In this document: piece by piece, positions 52,977 to 56,395 of the stretch
Position numbering within the stretch: the stretch's first letter is position 1
How the letters are laid out: every line of letters begins with the position of its first letter
NCBI GenBank assembly: GCA_030611105.1
Contig: JAUWQL010000005.1
Location: forward strand, 1-56,395
DNA length: 56,395 nt
Direction of reading: 5' to 3'
Source: Bacteroidales bacterium
GTDB taxonomy: Bacteria; Bacteroidota; Bacteroidia; Bacteroidales; UBA12077
Position numbers and translations under genes: made by a program
The notes under the pieces: generated by a model
Told to the model about the DNA's origin: nothing
What the model saw: only the letters and a program-made list of their open reading frames with translations
Database searches by the model: none

Positions 52977-53753
52977 ATGGAATGGTATCTTATTGTAGCT
53001 GTAATAGGAGTTGGTTTTATTGCGGGATTTATTAATACCCTTGCAGGTAGTGGATCTTTATTAACTCTGCCATTGTTGATGTTTCTTGGATTACCTGCTA
53101 ATGTTGCCAATGGAACAAACCGTATTGCAATTCTTTTACAGAATGTTGTTGGTGTTGCTAGTTTTAAAAAGCAAAAGGTACTGGATGTTAAACATGGATT
53201 ATGGTTAGGAATTCCGGCCGTTGTAGGATCTCTAATTGGAGCGCAAATCGCAATTAATCTGAACGAAGAGATCATGAGGAATACTATCGGTGGAGTACTG
53301 GTATTTATGTTTTTTCTAATAATATATAAACCCGATAAATGGATAAAAGAGAAAGCAGGGGAGGTTAATCCAAAGCCGGGTATATTACAAATGATTATTT
53401 TCTTTTTTATTGGAATTTATGGAGGTTTTATTCAGGCAGGAGTTGGTTTGTTTCTATTGGCAGGCTTGGTATTAGGAACAGGTCTTGATTTAGTGCGGGC
53501 AAATGCATTAAAAGTATTTATTATACTACTTTATACACCAATAGCATTGGTTATTTTTATGATCTATAACCAGGTTGATTATAAACTGGGATTAATACTT
53601 GCAGTTGGGAATATGCTTGGAGCATTTGTTGGAGCCAAAGCAACAGTAAGCTGGGGGCCAAAATTTGTTCGATATATACTTTTAATTGCTATATCGGTTT
53701 CAGCTATAAAACTTCTTGGATTATTTGATTTAATAAAATCTATTGTAGCTTGA
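52977..53753 (+). CDS. TSUP (TauE/SafE) family membrane transporter
   Basis: 258 residues with about 8 helices. The duplicated TSUP signature is visible near the start of each half: GFIAGFINTLAGSGSLLTLPLL (about 13-34) and GIYGGFIQAGVGLFLLAGLVLG (about 145-166). The family exports sulfite, sulfoacetate or similar organic acids; the substrate here is unknown. The last 14 bp overlap the end of the oppositely oriented tonB gene, so the two transcripts must share 3' ends. Confidence 0.9.
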   Translation: MEWYLIVAVIGVGFIAGFINTLAGSGSLLTLPLLMFLGLPANVANGTNRIAILLQNVVGVASFKKQKVLDVKHGLWLGIPAVVGSLIGAQIAINLNEEIMRNTIGGVLVFMFFLIIYKPDKWIKEKAGEVNPKPGILQMIIFFFIGIYGGFIQAGVGLFLLAGLVLGTGLDLVRANALKVFIILLYTPIALVIFMIYNQVDYKLGLILAVGNMLGAFVGAKATVSWGPKFVRYILLIAISVSAIKLLGLFDLIKSIVA

Positions 53754-54582
53754 AGAAATATGTAATAGTTCCTTTTTGATAAGCAGGAGCATCTGGTTTT
53801 TTATCAAATTTTGCTTTTAGTGCAGCTTTTTTAGCAGCAGACAATAAATTAGCATCTAAAGTTGTACTTCCTTTTACTCCCGAAACGGCATTGGTTACAT
53901 TTCCGTATTTATCAACGGTAATTTCAACAACAACTTTTCCTTCAATCTGGTAAATATATTCGGGTTTAGGCAGTGATTCAGGATTCCTGCCAGCAAGACT
54001 AAAGCTTGTACCGCTTGTTCCCATACTGTTTCCTCCAGCGTGATTTTGAGAATCTACAGAACCGGTTGTTGAACCTTGATTATCTTCTCCTGTTGTTTCT
54101 CCTTCGCTCGAACTGTTATTATTGTTTCTATTTCTTCCGGTAAATAAAGCTTGTTCGTTAACTTTTCTCTCTTCAATAACTTCCTTTTTTTCTTCCCCGC
54201 CTGCGGAACGGGCAGGTTTTTCAGGTTCCGGTTTTGTTTCAGTTTTTGTTTCTTCGGTTTTTTCTTTTTTGCCCTGTTCTTTTACAGCCGGAGCTTCTTC
54301 ATAATCCTGAGTGATTGAACCATCATCTGTAGGCGATGTTGTTGTTTCAGGAACAGATTCCTGATTTTCTTCGACGGATTCTTGTTGCACCGATTCAGAA
54401 TATCTTGGTTCAATCTGACCAAAGCCTTCATCACTGTCGCCAAAATTTATTAAGATACCTTCTTCATCAGGCAAAGGGAGAGGTGTTGAGTAACCAAAAA
54501 TCATAAAAACAGCACCAATAATTATATGAAAAATTATTGTTCCGATTATACCATTTTTATGTTCTCTGATCTTAAATGACAT
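53740..54582 (-). CDS. tonB: TonB-type energy transducer with palindrome-derived linker segment
   Basis: 280 residues. An N-terminal membrane anchor (about 12-30) is followed by a long disordered linker rich in Glu, Lys, Thr, Pro, then Asn/Ser/Gly (about 50-200), and a C-terminal TonB domain (about 210-280) with the usual VVVEITVDKYGNVTNA pattern. It passes proton-motive energy from ExbBD to outer-membrane receptors. The linker contains PARSAG encoded by a 22-bp palindrome (54195-54216) shared with a sensor gene and an intergenic site. It starts 1 bp after the exbD stop. Its 3' end overlaps the TSUP gene by 14 bp. Confidence 0.88.
   Translation of the reverse strand: MSFKIREHKNGIIGTIIFHIIIGAVFMIFGYSTPLPLPDEEGILINFGDSDEGFGQIEPRYSESVQQESVEENQESVPETTTSPTDDGSITQDYEEAPAVKEQGKKEKTEETKTETKPEPEKPARSAGGEEKKEVIEERKVNEQALFTGRNRNNNNSSSEGETTGEDNQGSTTGSVDSQNHAGGNSMGTSGTSFSLAGRNPESLPKPEYIYQIEGKVVVEITVDKYGNVTNAVSGVKGSTTLDANLLSAAKKAALKAKFDKKPDAPAYQKGTITYFFKLQ
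54195..54216. repeat. tonB: 22-bp palindromic element inside tonB
   Basis: Differs from the intergenic copy at 39371-39392 at two positions. Read on the minus strand in frame, it encodes PARSAG, the same frame as PARPAG at 24951-24972. Confidence 0.8.
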
Positions 54583-54583
54583 A

Positions 54584-54982
54584 TTAATTTGCTTGTGTTG
54601 CTAAAATTAATTTCCACTTATTGTTTTTGGCAATATTCATAATTCTTACTACTTCTTGTATAGGAACAGTTCTGTGAACGTGTAAAGAAATTGTAGGTTC
54701 TGCAATTTGTTCGTTTGAAAATCTATAGTGTAAAATTCCCTCAATATCTTCTAAAGGAATTTGTGTTGCCTCAATGTAATAATTTAAATCTTCTGTAATT
54801 GAAATAGTTGTTATAGCAGAAGCTGATGTTTGTTGTGAGCTTTGCGGTAACAATAATTTTAATGCATTGGGTGCTATTAAAGTTGATGTTACCATAAAAA
54901 ATATAAGTAACAAAAATACTATGTCGGTCATTGACGACATACTGAAATTAGGATTTACTTTAGTTCTTCGTTTTAACGCCAT
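54584..54982 (-). CDS. exbD: ExbD/TolR-type biopolymer transport protein
   Basis: 132 residues. A basic cytoplasmic start (MALKRRTKVN) leads to one transmembrane helix (about 19-42) carrying the essential D20 in MTDIVFLLLIFF, then a small periplasmic domain ending KWKLILATQ. It forms the proton channel complex with ExbB. It lies between exbB (16 bp) and tonB (1 bp) in one leftward operon. TolR is an alternative name, but the downstream TonB-domain gene favours ExbD. Confidence 0.92.
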   Translation of the reverse strand: MALKRRTKVNPNFSMSSMTDIVFLLLIFFMVTSTLIAPNALKLLLPQSSQQTSASAITTISITEDLNYYIEATQIPLEDIEGILHYRFSNEQIAEPTISLHVHRTVPIQEVVRIMNIAKNNKWKLILATQAN

Positions 54983-54998
54983 AACTGATTAAATTTCA

Positions 54999-55697
54999 TT
55001 ATTCCACAGGTTCGTTAAGCAGATCCATAAATTCAGAAGTGTTTGCTTCCAGTTGAAACACAACTTTTTCGACTTTAGCTACTAAAATATTGTATGCCAG
55101 ATAAGCTATAATACCTACCATTAATCCTGCAACAGTAGTTACCATGGCTGTATATATACCATTTGATAATAAACTTACATCGATATTATTTCCTGCTTTT
55201 GACATGTCGTAAAATGCACGAATCATTCCTATAACTGTACCAAGGAAACCTATCATTGGAGCAGCACCGGAAACAGTTGCAAGTGCTGGTAAACTTTTTT
55301 CCAATGTTGAAATTTCCAGATTTCCAACAGTTTCTATGGCAGCATTAATGTCGTTTAACGGACGACCTATACGTTGCAAACCTTTTTCGATCATTCTTGC
55401 AACAGGACTATTGGTTGACTGACATAATGCTAAAGCCGAATCAATTTTATCATCGTGTATATAATCTTTAATTTTATTCATGAAATTAATATCGGTTTGG
55501 GAAGCTTGTTTAATTGCAAAATATCTTTCTATAAAAATATATACCGCAATAATTGAGAGTACTGCTATAGGGATCATGATCCATCCCCCTTTAAGTGCTA
55601 ATTCCCAATATGATAATTTTATTTCTCCTGCTTCTGCAACAGTAGTATTAATGCTATCGGTTAAGTTTATTTGTAAAAGCATGAATAAGTTATTCAT
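54999..55697 (-). CDS. exbB: ExbB/TolQ/MotA-type proton channel protein
   Basis: 232 residues. Three transmembrane helices (about 34-55, 143-165 and 185-207). The conserved MotA/TolQ/ExbB region is present: LATVSGAAPMIGFLGTVIGMIRAF (about 138-161). It is the first gene of exbB-exbD-tonB. The first residues contain two possible starts (MNNLFM), with the first giving the full predicted N-terminus. No clear promoter is found in the 180 bp upstream. Confidence 0.92.
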   Translation of the reverse strand: MNNLFMLLQINLTDSINTTVAEAGEIKLSYWELALKGGWIMIPIAVLSIIAVYIFIERYFAIKQASQTDINFMNKIKDYIHDDKIDSALALCQSTNSPVARMIEKGLQRIGRPLNDINAAIETVGNLEISTLEKSLPALATVSGAAPMIGFLGTVIGMIRAFYDMSKAGNNIDVSLLSNGIYTAMVTTVAGLMVGIIAYLAYNILVAKVEKVVFQLEANTSEFMDLLNEPVE

Positions 55698-55878
55698 ATT
55701 ATTTTTGTTTTAGTCTGATTATTAAAACGATTATTTAGACATATTATTTTAAAAATTTTATTTTTTAAAGTTACAAAAAATGTAACCATTCACGGCATAA
55801 ACCTAAAGTACAATTGAATAATGGTTCTATTGCTATCCGTCGGTCAATGGATTATTCTATTGCCCGATTGTTCTATTG

Positions 55879-56250
55879 TTAGACTTTTAATTTTAGGTTT
55901 GTGTATTTGATAAGTTGATTTAGTTCTTTTGGCAACTTATCTAATTCTCTGAAAATATGATTATATTCTTTATTGGACAACAGATTTCTAATTTTCGATT
56001 TTTCATTCCAGTCAAGAGATTCTTTGATGGAACCACTGCTGTAGCGATAAAACCTAATTTTATCTTTTTTATGATAACGTCCAAAACCCTCTGCAATATT
56101 TGCAGAGATTGAATCAATTGCCTCAACAAATTGTCCGCCAATGTGTTTTTTGCAAACCAGTCCCATTTAACAACAATTTCCCACACATAATTGCTTAAAT
56201 TAAAAGATGTTTTATAAGCATCTATATCGTTGAGTTGTAAATACTTTTTT
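55879..56250 (-). pseudogene. broken four-helix-bundle (23S rRNA IVP-like) gene
   Basis: The C-terminal part (frame 55879-56166) reads GGQFVEAIDSISANIAEGFGRYHKK..., the signature of S23/IVP four-helix-bundle proteins. The N-terminal part continues in another frame upstream: KYLQLNDIDAYKTSF...VWEIVVKWDWFAKNT. Joining them needs a one-base shift near 56135-56150. No ATG precedes the N-terminal part: where MKY is expected, the DNA reads AAAAAAAGTAT and a stop lies eight codons before the Asp-Ile-Asp motif. Both the start and the frame are lost, so the gene is probably dead. A sequencing error could explain the shift but not the missing start. Free-standing members are common in Bacteroidota; function is unknown. 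Confidence 0.75.
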
Positions 56251-56299
56251 TGGTGTGTTTACATATAAACAATTATATTTGCCTATAAAATAAATAAGT

Positions 56300-56395
56300 A
56301 TGGAAATATTTAAAGGAGAAAACTTCATAGAATTTACTGAACGTTTTTCAAGTGATGATTTATGCAGGCAGTATCTCGCTGATATTAAATGGGAA
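56300..56395 (+). CDS. IS1595-like transposase, N-terminal fragment (cut by window end)
   Basis: 32 codons are visible from the ATG at 56300 (MEIFKGENFIEFTERF..DDLCRQYLADIKW). The pattern, a short helix ending ..C..YLA.IKW before an expected zinc-ribbon CxxC, is that of ISXO2/IS1595-family transposases. The zinc ribbon and DDE core are outside the window. The left end of the element should lie between the start of the broken IVP gene and this ATG. Confidence 0.6.
   Translation, partial: MEIFKGENFIEFTERFSSDDLCRQYLADIKWE

Noticed and set aside
1-56395. tRNA, rRNA, tmRNA or RNase P genes
   Set aside because: No cloverleaf, GGTTCRA arm, or conserved rRNA segment was noticed on either strand, although a covariance search was not possible.

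Overview
The window reads as a chromosomal segment of an AT-rich member of the Bacteroidota, most likely a Bacteroidales/Marinilabiliales-type anaerobe or marine relative. Support: T9SS sorting domains (type A at the end of the first amylase, type B/CHU_C at 39440-40885), many SPII lipoproteins, a near absence of Shine-Dalgarno sequences, Bacteroidota-type promoters (TTTG-N19..21-TAnnTTTG, clearest at 28511-28543), and the gene order RSH-fur-purA. No rRNA, tRNA, CRISPR array or prophage was seen.

Layout. 1-15,200 is a starch/maltose region. It holds a T9SS-secreted GH13 amylase with a GGDEF protein just behind it, a GH13 lipoprotein, phosphofructokinase, and a leftward operon: MFS sugar symporter, beta-phosphoglucomutase, GH65 phosphorylase, GH13 lipoprotein. 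A MalR/LacI-like palindrome lies upstream of that operon. The likely route is extracellular or periplasmic cleavage of alpha-glucan, uptake of maltose, phosphorolysis to glucose plus beta-glucose-1-phosphate, conversion to glucose-6-phosphate, then PFK. No SusC/SusD pair or sugar regulator is inside the window. 13,600-29,000 carries a POT peptide transporter, NAD(P)HX repair enzyme, thioredoxin-like protein, PepD dipeptidase, several lipoproteins, GH114 plus cupin, a giant propeller/SpoIIE sensor phosphatase, an acyl-CoA ligase and a SPOR lipoprotein.

29,200-34,100 is a tandem triplet of MFS transporters of MFSD1-like appearance; the middle one carries an extra membrane insert. A 734-bp gap follows, containing a perfect 15-bp inverted repeat about 519 bp end to end. 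34,800-43,500 is leftward housekeeping: purA, fur, RSH (ppGpp), a CHU_C surface protein and an M16 peptidase pair. 43,600-49,600 is a second tandem triplet, three CLC-CBS proteins with diverged pore motifs. 49,770-55,700 holds a Yip1-like protein, a DUF4190-like protein, a lone receiver domain, glyA, a TSUP exporter and an exbB-exbD-tonB operon. The right edge has a broken four-helix-bundle (23S IVP-like) gene and the start of an IS1595-like transposase.

The most unusual signal is a family of short GC-rich palindromes scattered between genes. A 22-bp form also lies in frame inside two coding sequences (tonB and the SpoIIE sensor), where it encodes PARPAG/PARSAG in disordered linkers, much like protein-coding palindromic elements of Rickettsia. 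All functions are inferred from sequence reading alone; no database search was run.
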